64,000 nucleotides of DNA from Pratylenchus scribneri (lineage: Eukaryota; Nematoda; Chromadorea; Rhabditida; Pratylenchidae). The position numbers were made by a program, and so were the translations under genes. Of the stretch, positions 12,321 to 21,995 are shown in pieces; position 1 is the stretch's first letter, and the number at the start of each line of letters is the position of its first letter. Where the stretch lies: assembly GCA_030063045.1 (NCBI GenBank), contig JAQSEB010000059.1, positions 682,001 through 746,000 of the forward strand, read 5' to 3'. Under the pieces are notes generated by a model. It searched no databases, was not told where the DNA came from, and was given only the letters and a program-made list of their open reading frames with translations.

Positions 12321-13167
12321 CATGTGCTGAATCGGCGATAAGCAATACTCAATTGTACTTCTGTTCTATGGGATAAGTGGTGGCATCGAAAATGGCTAGA
12401 TAAAATGACATTTGAATATGATGGGGGCATTTTGGGATTGACAATGTGAATTGTGAATGCCGCTTTTTGGGTGTTTGGTAGGGCATTGGATGGCGGGTTA
12501 ATCCCGTGGCCAAGTCAAAACTACTAACAATTTGGCCAAACGGCACATCACAAAACTCATCTTTTCTGGCCGCCCAATTCCACCGTCAGTCAGTCAATCC
12601 TCCGTACATAGCCCCGGCTGCCTTCACAAAATCCTGTGGGCCCTTTCCCATCCATCCACTCATTCCCCCACCCCTCATCATTATTCATTCAAAAACGCCA
12701 ATTCTCCCCAGAATAAGGGGCGGCGGATGGGATTTGGCCCGGCACACAGTCCCCAACCCCCAAAACTAATCCCGTTGCCCCAAATTCGGAGGCTGACTAT
12801 AAGGGGGCACACACAGCTGACCGACTGCCGGAGGGGGCGACAGGGGTGGGGGATTGCGCCTCTGGGCACATCCATCCATCCAGCCGACCAAACGGGGCAG
12901 CCGAGCGTAATCCCTCCCCAACCCCACTGCCCCCAAAGTGGATGATGATGATGAGGGATGGGGGCCCAATAGGGACGGATAGGCAAAGTGGGAGATTGGA
13001 TTTTGAGGGAAGGAGGTTGGATTGGGGAAGAAGGAGGCAGCAGCCCTAAATTAATCCATGCTGGCCAATGGGGGAATTGAATTGGGAATATAATTTTGGG
13101 GATTTGAATTTTTGGTTTGGGGATTTTGCCTGAAATTCTTCATTGGATATTTTGAATAGGCCTTGGG

Positions 13168-13484
13168 CACTTTTGGCCATATCCCAACAAGGAATCAACC
13201 AATCAGGAAGGCGATATACCATTTGAAAGCCCAAAATGTACTCTAAAAAGTGGCTTTACTAAATTTTTACTAACTTTAAAATATTTTGTAAAATAAGCGG
13301 CTTTTCCTCCTAGAAATTTTAGGTTATTATATACTCACAATCAATGACATGTAAATTCTTTTTAAAGGTGGATTTCTTAAAGCTAAAATAAGCAGCTTTT
13401 TAGAGGATACTTTGGGCTTTCAAATGGCATATTTCCTTCCCAAATTGGTCATTGCCTCGCCGAGATATTGGCCAAAAGAATTCT
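13168..13484. repeat. Family B fold-back element
   Basis: Left end TTTTGGCCATATCCCAACAA at about 13170; right end GAGATATTGGCCAAAAGAAT. Both CTCTAAAAAGTGGC and its inverted partner AGCAGCTTTTTAGAGG are present. Confidence 0.85.
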
Positions 13485-13816
13485 GAATTGAAATTTCGAT
13501 TTAATAATTAATCATGGAATTGGAAAAATTCCAAACAAAAAAGGATGGGACAAAAAGGGGAAGCCACTAAAAATGAATCCCCTCCTATACCCATTTAAGG
13601 CACATAGAAGAGGCCAATTCAACCTTTTTTTTCTCACAAGGACCCAACCACCCCTTCTTTCGATTATCCCCATCCTTAAGATGGCAAAAAGAGGGGATGG
13701 ATATTCGAATAGGAGGGATTTAGGGCAGCGGATGGGATAGGGAAATGAATGTGCCAAGGCACACAAATCCCAGCGGAGGGCTAAACGCTTGGATGGGAAT
13801 GAAGAGGTGGATAGAT

Positions 13817-13831
13817 GGGGGGGGGGGGGGG
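13817..13831 (+). repeat. Uninterrupted run of 15 G
   Basis: Fifteen G between AGAT and ATTAGGG. It is the second of three long G runs in this block. Confidence 0.9.
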
Positions 13832-14617
13832 ATTAGGGAGATCCGGCACCGGCGGGAGGCACATTGGCCGAGGCGGGTAAACACCAGGCCCGAATGAAGC
13901 AGGAAGAAGGGGGGATAATGGGCGACTGGGAAAGAAGGAGGAGGGGATTTGGACTGACTGGATGGTGTAGAATGGACTTGGGCTTCATCCCCCACCCCGG
14001 ACGCCGGAGGGCACAATCCCTCCACATCCACCCAGGCTTGTGGTGTGTGAGCTCTGCTGGAATTAACCTTCCCCCCGGCTGAATGAATGCAAAAAGCAAA
14101 GAAGGGTTAAAAAGGAGGGAGGGGGGCTGGCCGGTGGATGAATGGAGTGGTCGGTCCCCCATCATGGCCATTTGGTTGTGGGGCTAACTAAGCTTAAGCT
14201 GTTTAGCCAACAAATGCGGGGAGGAAAATGCGTTGGGGGGAATGGCGCCGCTGTTGGGCGGAATAAATCCCATAAAGGGGTGTTGGCCGTGGCCGGTGGT
14301 GGTGGCTAGAGTAGAAAATTGGAGGAAATGGAAGGGGGATAGCCTAAAGCCCCCCATGGAAATCCGCCCAGCCTTTTTGCTTTCTCATGTGTGAGGACAT
14401 TCATCCCCATTATCCCCCCCCCCCTCTTCGAAAATCCCATTTTGCGCATGGCAAAGCCAGCTGCCTCAGAGTCGATTGTGCATAAATTTGTTTGAGTGAG
14501 TCAATATGCTTTGGCTTATTAGTTTATAGAGCCGAGAATAATGAGATGCCATTTGAATTCCGGGCATTCTTCTGTGTTTGGGTCGGATTTTAGGTGAAAT
14601 ACGATGTTTTCTTTATC

Positions 14618-14925
14618 TTCTTTTGATCATAGCTCAACAGGGAAGTAACCAATTTTGGAAGGCGATATGCCATTTGAAAGCCCTAAATGTCCTCTAAAAA
14701 GTGGCTTAAATAATTTTTAGAAATCTTAAAACAATTTGTATAAAAAGAGACTTTCCCTCTAAATTTACGTTCCTTACACTCAAAGGCAGGTAAAAATTTT
14801 TAGGGATGGATTTTATAAAACTATAAATAGGCCACTTTCTAGAGGGCACTTTGGACTTTCAAATGGCATATCGCCTTCCTAGATTGGCTATTGCCTCGCC
14901 GAGCTATAGGCCAAAAAATGACCAG
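14618..14925. repeat. Family B fold-back element, well preserved
   Basis: Left arm: TGATCATAGCTCAACAGGGA, then GGAAGGCGATATGCCATTTG and CCTCTAAAAAGTGGC. Right arm, inverted: GGCCACTTTCTAGAGGGC, then GGCATATCGCCTTCCTAG and GAGCTATAGGCCAAAAA. A good reference copy for the family. Confidence 0.88.
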
Positions 14926-15085
14926 CAGGTAATGAAATGGCACTAATGTAATGAAATGTCCCCTACCGAGGCTTATTAGGGGGAATCATGCACATTTTTC
15001 TGGGGTGGTGGGGAGATCCAATTAAAGGCCAAAATATCCTGCTGATGAGCGCAGCCAAAGTGGATGAAAGTGAAAGGTGGAAGGA

Positions 15086-15105
15086 GGGGGGGGGGGGGGG
15101 GGGGG
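15086..15105 (+). repeat. Uninterrupted run of 20 G
   Basis: Twenty G following AAGGA and preceding CAGTGAG. It is the third long G run, all in the same strand sense. Confidence 0.9.
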
Positions 15106-15479
15106 CAGTGAGTCCGAGCACAACAACATCTTCCCTCAAATTTCACCTCTGGCTCTGCTTTGCTCCTCCAATCCAGCTTCCATCGCGCGGCTGACTGCCC
15201 ATAAAAGGAAAAGGAAGGAAGGAATTGAACCACAAGCAGCCTCAGAACAGGTTCTATCCCCCCTTCCATTCGCCCCGTTTGCGCGCAATCGCAATGTGCT
15301 CGTTGGTCGCATCCTCCACCACCCAAAGAGCAACACAACTTTCCCTTTCATTCATTTGTTGTTCGCTTCTTCTTTTCATTCACACAAAAAAGGAAAAGCG
15401 CTAATCATTACATAATATGTAGTGGGGGGATTTGATTTTGGTTGGATTTGGTGCATTCCATTGGGGGTTGGGGGAAGAG

Positions 15480-15780
15480 AGGAAATAATTTTAAAAAATA
15501 AAAAATGTAATTAATTAATAAGATTTAATCAAAAAGTTTCAGACTTATCCAACGAGGAACGAGCGGATTTCGAAAAATACATTTTTTTGCTTTATATTTG
15601 TATTTTTTAAAATTTTAAAAAATTAAAAAACTGAGTTTCCTCCTTGAAATTTTTTAATTTTTAGCTTAATAAAAAATTTTATCAAAAAATTTCAGACATC
15701 TAACGGGCGGATTTTGAAAAATTCTTAAAAATTTATGAAAAACAAACGGAATTATTTTATTTGGGAAAAATTGGGTGACG
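15480..15780. repeat. Two-copy imperfect AT-rich repeat downstream of dnj-21
   Basis: Two related segments, about 15520-15580 and 15665-15725, share ATCAAAAAGTTTCAGAC versus ATCAAAAAATTTCAGAC, followed by GAGCGGATTTCGAAAAAT versus GGGCGGATTTTGAAAAAT. The origin is not recognised. Confidence 0.55.
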
Positions 15781-15842
15781 AGGGAATTGAAAAATTTATT
15801 CAAAAACTAGAAATTTATCAAAATAAAAATAGGTAAAACAAT

Positions 15843-16218
15843 TCAAAAGCGTTGATTTTCCAAACAATCTTTTGCTTCGTTGATTTTTGATGCCAAATAT
15901 GGTGAGCCTCCTTTGTCTGAAAATTAATAAATATTCATTTTTTGGTGTAATATTTTCATCACCTGGATGATTGATAATCATAATCCGCCGGTGCGCCTCC
16001 CGAATCCGGTCAATTTTGGCGCCCATCGGTACACCGAGTATTTTTGCCGCCTCATTCTTTGTCATTTTTTGGCCAAATCCGCCCCGTTCATATTTTGAAA
16101 AATCAATCGGCAATGCATTCATTGCCTTTTTGAACGCTTGTCTGTTCCTCAACAAATATCTTCCCGTATAGGCAGTGGCCGCAATGCCCAATGCCGCCAC
16201 AATGAATCCGCCGGACAT
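15843..16218 (-). CDS. dnj-21: TIM14/PAM18 (DNAJC19-type) J-protein of the mitochondrial import motor
   Basis: Two exons, 15963-16218 and 15843-15916, encode 109 residues, close to the usual length of the family. The protein starts MSGGFIVAALGIAATAYTGR, a single N-terminal membrane segment, followed by a matrix J-like domain from about residue 50. The HPD motif at residues 84-86 is intact, with the Asp codon split by the intron (HP then DKGGSPYLASKINEAKD). Proteins of this family stimulate mitochondrial Hsp70 at the TIM23 channel through that motif. The gene starts 166 bp after the taf-4 stop on the same strand. A TTTTTTTAAATAG acceptor-like site lies just before the ATG, so co-transcription with taf-4 is plausible. 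Identity is secure from the combination of topology, size and motif. Confidence 0.93.
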
Positions 16219-16384
16219 TTTTATTGGCTATTTAAAAAAATATAATTATTAAATATTTTTGAATGATAAAAATAAAATATTAAATGCAAAATAAACAATT
16301 ATAAATAATTTTTGCGATAAATGTAATTTAATTAAATTTATTCTTTTAAACAAAGGAAATCAATAAGGTAAAATATTGAGTAAT

Positions 16385-18350
16385 TTAAATTGAAATGTTC
16401 TCATCCATTCCCAGCAAATTGGCCAATGCATTTCGGTAGCGAAGTTTTGAATTATTTGGAATTGATGGATCGGTGCCAAGGAAGAATTGAAGGTCGCGGA
16501 TTGTGACGCGTTTCACACGATTTGTCCTTCCCTAAATTTGCGATTTTTAATTGAATCATAAACGAATTAAAGGCAGCGGATTTTTAGGTTTTGGCCTATT
16601 TTCGCATTTTTGAGTAATTGAAAGAAATTTTACAAAAAATTTTGGCAACTTTTTTGTGACTTAAAAATCCGCTAAAATAAAATTTAGTTACCGCCATTCC
16701 GGTTAAGCCCGCGCCCAATCCCTGATTTTGCATTCCATTTCGGCTCCAATCCGGCCCACCACCAATGTTTGGTGCTCCCAGCGGTCGTTTCGAGCCAATT
16801 TTGCTGCCTCCAAGTGCGGCAAATGCGGCGGCATTCGCCTCTCGATTGACCATTGCTTCCCGATCCGCTTTTTGAATCTACAAAAAATCAATTCGAAATT
16901 AAAAATACACGGAAAAAACCTGTTTGGCCTTCTCCAGCGTGTCCTTGTCTTTTCCCTTGCTTTTTGTGATTTTCAAAAGTGCCTCCTTCTCAGCTGTCTG
17001 CCAGCTGTCATGCGCTCGTTTTTCGATGTCCTCCATGAATCGAAGCTGTTTTCGTGGCTCATCCACCAGCCGGTATGTGGGATTAATTCGCAGTGGTTCA
17101 AGTCGATGTTCGGCCAAAACGGCCAAATGTGCCAGAATTGCTCGTAAACGTGTTTCGGCTGCCTAAATTTTATTTAAATTGAGACTCAAGTTTATAATAA
17201 TAATGTTGCGGGCAATTTTGGAAATCTCTTTCTCATCTACGATGTCTGGCAATCACGAGAATAGGCTTCATTCGACTTTGCACGGTCAATTTAGTGAATG
17301 AAATTTCAATTTTAAACCAGTTATTAGGGCTTAGGTAAAAATTAGTAAACCAAAACCGGTTTATGTTTAAACAATGTTTCAGTTTTTTAAGACATGCTCA
17401 TTCCGGTTTGAAATTGAAATTTCATAGACTAATTTGATAATGCCAATTCGAATGAGCCTATTTAAAACTAGAAGTTACCGGAATTGCTCATCTAAAGGTC
17501 CCAGGAAATCCCGATTCGATTTTAATTTAGCAGAAAAAAAAATTACAAACATTGGATATTGTCAATAACAAATCCGGGTCCACCCCGTCCGCATCTGGCA
17601 TATGTGCCAAAATTCGATCGGCCAATGCTTGTGGGTTTAGCAACATTTGAGGCAAATTCTAAAATATTTTTGAAATTAATTAAAAATCAAAATTGGATAC
17701 ATTCAAATTGTTATTGTCATCAGCCATCACAGTTTCATTTTGATTTTCTACTTCAGCATTGGTGGGATTGGTTGGAGGCGAAATTTTTGGACTGTATTCC
17801 TAAAATTAAATTTTTATTTGAATATTTTAATTAATTTTAAAACCTGTTTTTCCGCATTATTTTCATTGACAAATTCATTTTCCGACGGTGCTCCTCCATT
17901 ACTATTTTGCTGTTGATCAAGGAAAACGATCGATTGATGAGATTGAGAAGACTAAAAAGAAAGTTAAATTTAAAATATTCCCAATTAAAACCGTTGTCGA
18001 CGATGCTCCATTATCCAACGAAAGCGATTCAAGGAGATCAGTGTGTTCACCATTTTGTATACTTTTACGTAAATTGGGCAATGCTCGTTTCAAGAATGGC
18101 AGTAAATTTCCTTTGTCCTGTGATTTGGTCACTTCTCTCAATTTTATTGTGAATTCTTCCGGTGTTTGTTCTCCAAGCAAAACTTCCTTAAATTTATTTA
18201 TTAATTTATGATTTTTTAAGATTATAATTCACTAACTCGTAGCAAATTCTTCAGATCCAAAAGGTTGAATGCCTGTTGTGGCCTCATTTTTAGCAATGAT
18301 TTGAAAAAATGTGATAATTTCATTGTTTCCGAATCCATATTCGCATTCAT
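16385..18350 (-). CDS. taf-4: TFIID subunit TAF4
   Basis: Eight exons, all joined in phase 0: 18237-18350, 17992-18186, 17844-17951, 17701-17799, 17551-17658, 16920-17162, 16692-16877 and 16385-16531, giving 399 residues. Residues about 10-90 form a TAFH (NHR1) domain: LSHFFKSLLKM, then TPEEFTIKLREVTKS and NLLPFLKRALPNLRKSI. The middle exons are N/S/Q-rich linker. The C-terminal half is the conserved TAF4 region, with the histone-fold helices NPQALADRI and AAETRLRAILAHLAVLAEHR, the charged helix that follows, and the terminal VKRVTIRDLQFFL. TAF4 pairs with TAF12 in TFIID and supports RNA polymerase II initiation. The protein is short compared with human TAF4, chiefly because the N-terminal low-complexity part is missing. 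It is divergent with gatC across 429 bp. Polyadenylation-like AATAAA follows the stop on the minus strand. Confidence 0.92.
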
Positions 18351-18779
18351 TTTAAGGCTATTAAATTAGAAAAAATCTAACAAAAAAAATGTAAATCATT
18401 CCAATTTTTTTAAGACGTATTTGTTTTGGCCGAAACCCGAAATTGCCAGGAATAATAAATAATTAACGGAATAAATGCGCAAAAATAATAAAATTTTTTT
18501 GGCATTTTTATATATTTTTGGGATAAAATATGTATAAATTTATTTCTTTTTACTCTCCAATTTCATCATATCCTCTCTTTTTTCTTAATTTCTTAACCTC
18601 TTTTTGTAATATTCTATTTTAATTTTCTTGGCTTCTTCTACATTATTTTTGCAAAAATTGGACGAGAAATAATATAAAAAATTGAAGGGCATTGGCAAAA
18701 ATTTGCCACTTTTCGTTAAGCTTGGCTTAACACTTTTAATAAAATGAATAAATAAAATTAATTAAGATAAAAATCTCAA
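18351..18779. promoter_or_regulatory. Divergent intergenic region between taf-4 and gatC
   Basis: These 429 bp separate the two start codons. They are AT-rich, without a family A or B element or an open frame. By position they should carry both promoters; no specific site could be identified. Confidence 0.4.
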
Positions 18780-19230
18780 ATGAAAAATTATTTATTGTTT
18801 ATTCGGAAATTTTCCACATTAATTGACAAAGAAATGATCGAAAAATTGGAACGGCTTTCGGCATTAAAAATGACTGGACAAGATGTTAAAAATTTAATCG
18901 AGGATATTGAATTGGCCAAAAAGATTTTTGAAGTCGACACAACGGTAAGGTATAAATTTGTAAAAATTAATTAAACCAAATATTTTTCAGGGTGTTAAAC
19001 CACTTTACAATGTTGCCGAAGATTATATTACCTGTCCATTACGGGATGATAAAGTTGAAATAACGCCGAAAAATGAGGTATTTTTCTAATTCTATTATTG
19101 TTTAAAGTGAAAAATTTAGGTATTATCAAATGCGAAGAAAGTTTATGAAGGATTCTTTGTATCGCCTACAGTTGGTGTAATTAAAAAGGAAATTAAAAAT
19201 AAGCCGGAAGATGAGAAAGAGAATATTTGA
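18780..19230 (+). CDS. gatC: Mitochondrial glutamyl-tRNA(Gln) amidotransferase subunit C
   Basis: Three exons, 18780-18944, 18991-19077 and 19120-19230, encode 120 residues. The N-terminus MKNYLLFIRKFSTL resembles a mitochondrial presequence. The GatC core follows: IEKLERLSALKMTG, then a helix ending AKKIFEVDTTGVKPLYNV, and PLRDDKVE, the family's typical VDTxGVxP and PLRxD motifs. GatC is the small scaffold of the GatCAB complex, which converts Glu-tRNA(Gln) to Gln-tRNA(Gln) in mitochondria. The C-terminal tail is lysine/glutamate-rich. AATAAA-like signals follow the stop near 19265. mrps-33 begins 141 bp downstream on the same strand. Recognition is by motif pattern and size. Confidence 0.88.
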
Positions 19231-19371
19231 TTTATTTATGTTTTATAAATTCTGATAAATATTTAATAAATAATTTTAAATTGTTAATTATTAATCCATT
19301 GTTTAATAAACAAAAAACAAATTATTATTGATTTAATTTAGTTAATTTTGAACTAATTTTTATCAGAGAAA

Positions 19372-19879
19372 ATGTCCGGCCCTGTGATAAAAGTGGCACG
19401 CACGGCAAAATATTTAAACCTCAAAACTGAATATGGGAAGCGGATGAAACGACTGAGCAATCAAATTTTTTGTGAAGTAAAATAATTAAAAAATTAATCT
19501 TAAATAATCTAATAAATTTAAGCCCACAAAAACATGGGACCCGAAATCCATGAGAGTCATCGAGGTTATGGCATCAAAACCGCTGGTAAATTAAAATATT
19601 TAAATATTCTTATTTTATAAATTATTCAGGAACAAAATGAGAAAAAGAATTTGGATTATTACCCAAATCTTCCAATGTTCCACTATCTTACGAAAATGCT
19701 TCGGTTGCACGGTGTCTATTATGATGAACATATGGTTTGGCGCGAATATATGGTTTGGAATTGTTATATTAAATTCGTAAATTATTTTGGGAATTTTTCA
19801 GGACGAATTACGGCTGTCCCAAGGCAAAATTGTACATCCACCGATTGGACAAGGAAAACAAAAGATTAAAAAGAAGTAA
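19372..19879 (+). CDS. mrps-33: Mitochondrial small ribosomal subunit protein mS33
   Basis: Four exons, 19372-19476, 19523-19585, 19630-19752 and 19802-19879, encode 122 residues. Family landmarks, in order: YGKRMKRLSNQIFCE, then a SMRVIEVMASKPL segment, the YYPNLP motif, MLRLHGVYYDEH, and a lysine-rich tail GKQKIKKK. The third exon's donor was placed after REYM (19752) because this gives EYM-DELRLSQGK, matching the conserved helix. An earlier GTTTGG at 19735 is an alternative that keeps phase and would shorten the protein by six residues. TTTTTATCAG lies 7 bp before the ATG and could be a trans-splice site. The gene ends 78 bp from the convergent kaptin gene. Confidence 0.9.
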
Positions 19880-19957
19880 ATGGAAAATTCACAAATTTAC
19901 ACAATTTCAATTTAATTTTTTTATTCGTAAAATTAGAAATTAAATCGATAAATAAAT

Positions 19958-21754
19958 TCATTGATTTTGTATGGAATTATTTGAAGGGGAAATTGAATGG
20001 GGCTCTGATGTTTTCGGTTGAAAATTAAGCTCAAAATTATCATCATTCATTGAAAATATGGTCTTAAATTTATGAAGTCCTTTTTTGGAGAGCACAAAAA
20101 TTTCATCCGCATCAATTGGAGTAATGCATAAAATTGGGGATGCCACATTTACGGTATGAATTGGTGAAATTTCGCTTCGAAATTGTAATTCTCTGGTGTC
20201 GTAAATTAACAGCAATTCTCCATAAGTTCCAATGAAAATTAGATTTTTGTGTACGGCACCGGCAATAATGCAATCATAAAGGTCGGATTCCAATAAAATG
20301 TGCGTATGCTCCCAATGAATGCTTTCATCCTTAAATTAATTAAATTATTTAAAAATAATTATATTGATTTGGTTTTAAACCCATTTTGGTTTGGTCAACA
20401 ATTAAAGGGTATTAAACGGTTTAAACCAATTTTGGTTTAATGGTTCAAAACTAAGTTTGAATTGGTTACAATATTTTTCGACAAATTAAATTATTTTCGT
20501 AATTAATTAAATCAAATAATTTTTACCTGAAGTCGAAGTTCCCATACAGTTGTCGGTCCTATTGTCGATGATATTAAAATTGAGATTTTGTTTTCTTCGT
20601 CTGTTTGTATGACTTTCAATATTGAAATTGGTCCATCAAATTTTAAACTTTTCCTTAAAATAATTTTTAATTTAATATTCTATTTTTGAGCAAACCGATC
20701 AATAATATCGCCACTGTGCGCTAAACAAACAGAGGCAATCACATAACCTGGAATAATTTTAATATTATTTTTTATTTAATTTTTAAACTAGTATTTGAAC
20801 AGTTTTTAGTGGTCTTAAAATTTTAAACCGGTTTTTTAAGTGGTTAAAAAATTTTTAAACTAGTTTTTGAATTGTTTAGAAATTACCCAAATAAAATAAA
20901 AATTTACCTGAATCATAACCAACAATCGATGCCCGATAGTTTCCAACGCTAATGCAATTTGAGCGAATGACAGAGCCAGGAAAATCTTGAATGTCAAGAA
21001 ATGGGAAATGATCGCCAACACGTTCAATTGGTGTGGTTTTTTCAGCCTAAAAAATTATTAAAAAATATTATCCAAAAAGGAATACCTCTATGCAAAATGC
21101 ACAATTTCCACCGGAATAGGCAAAAACAAGCCAATATAGATTTTTATTTCCATCAATTTCATCAATTGGAGAATTTTGAATAAGTCTTGTATAGGTAGGG
21201 ATTGAATTCAGATTGAATTTTGCTACTAAAATACATCAAATTATACGCTACTTTATTTCTACAATTTACCGAGCTTTGTTTCACCCGTTGAAATTGTGAA
21301 AAGTGCAGCTAAATTTAAGAAATCATAAATAAATTAAATTTATTAGAACCAAAATGCCTCTCCGGTGCAAAAAGATGGTCATAAACGATCCAACTAAAAT
21401 AAAAAATTTCGATTAAAAAATCAATTTAATTGGAACCATGTGGCCAAATAAATGATCGGATTATTTGTTGTGGAAGATTCCGAAATGAAAAATGAATCAG
21501 AAGCTACCAATTCCAAATCAAAATCCGCATAATTTTTCTCCTCTTCCAAATGCTCTTTCAAATTGACAATTAAATTTCGATTTTTCCAATGTGCAATTCC
21601 ATTGATATCAAGTACCAAAATATTTGTGTGATCTCCTTAAATTATTTTTGATTTATTTAGCAATTTTTTATGCAATAAATTATCTACCTGATTTAAGCAA
21701 ATGCAGTCCAAATGTATTACAAAATGAAATTGATTGAAATTCGGTCAATTCCAT
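19958..21754 (-). CDS. KPTN: Kaptin, KICSTOR-complex beta-propeller protein
   Basis: Nine exons in continuous phase: 21688-21754, 21437-21635, 21350-21393, 21270-21308, 21086-21225, 20908-21046, 20696-20747, 20527-20653 and 19958-20329, giving 392 residues; human kaptin has 436. Conserved landmarks are FLDIQDFPGS, the G-Y-x-SGYV repeat (IVGYDSGYVIASV), FDGPIS, DLYDCIIAGAV, IGTYGELLLIYD and the final propeller strands ASPILCITPID and VLSKKGLHKF. In vertebrates kaptin with ITFG2, KICS2 and SZT2 tethers GATOR1 to lysosomes and makes mTORC1 nutrient-sensitive. The ATG at 21752-21754 is the likeliest start but sits close to the first splice site, so an upstream exon remains possible. An isolated copy of the 46-bp element lies in the intron at about 20370-20465. 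Confidence 0.85.
20365..20470 (+). repeat. Fragment of the 46-bp-unit element in a kaptin intron
   Basis: One internal unit (TTGGTCAACAATTAAAGGGT, then TTAAACGGTTTAAACC) plus the right flank TTTAATGGTTCAAAACTAAG. The left flank is missing. Confidence 0.75.
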
Positions 21755-21995
21755 AAATGCATTTTTATATTTTTTTGATGACTTTTTTAAAAATTTAAGA
21801 TCTTTATTTTCAGAGAATTAAAATTTTTAAAAATTTTGGCTGATTTTTATTTGAGAATTTAAAATTTTTAAAAATTTATGCTTTGAGAATTAAAAATTTT
21901 TATAAATTTATGCTGATTTTTATTTCAGAGAAGTTAAAATCTTTTAAAAAATTTAAGCTGATTTTTCAGAGGAATTTAAAATTTTAAGTAAAACA
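21755..21995. promoter_or_regulatory. Divergent region between kaptin and mccc-1, with AT-rich tandem repeat
   Basis: The 241 bp between the two starts consist largely of three to four imperfect copies of a segment containing GCTGATTTTTATTT, then AGAGAATT and TTAAAATTTTT (about 21785-21985). The region must contain both promoters, so repeat-number changes here could alter spacing. No defined site was recognised. Confidence 0.5.

Larger units (their letters stand above)
6860..15842. other. Gene-poor 9-kb block upstream of the DVE-type gene
   Basis: No coding exon could be supported. Much of 7,500-15,400 is purine-rich on the plus strand (GGATGG, GGAGG and AAAGGGG runs), which leaves long uninformative open frames on both strands. 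Fold-back elements, G runs and a short tandem repeat inside it are listed separately. By position it could hold distal control sequence for the DVE-type gene, but I see no specific element that shows this. Confidence 0.6.

Noticed and set aside
4500..15400. Many frames of 60-190 codons rich in Pro/Ser/Phe or Gly/Arg/Trp on both strands
   Set aside because: They are by-products of purine/pyrimidine bias: overlapping frames on both strands, no domains, no consistent splice sites.
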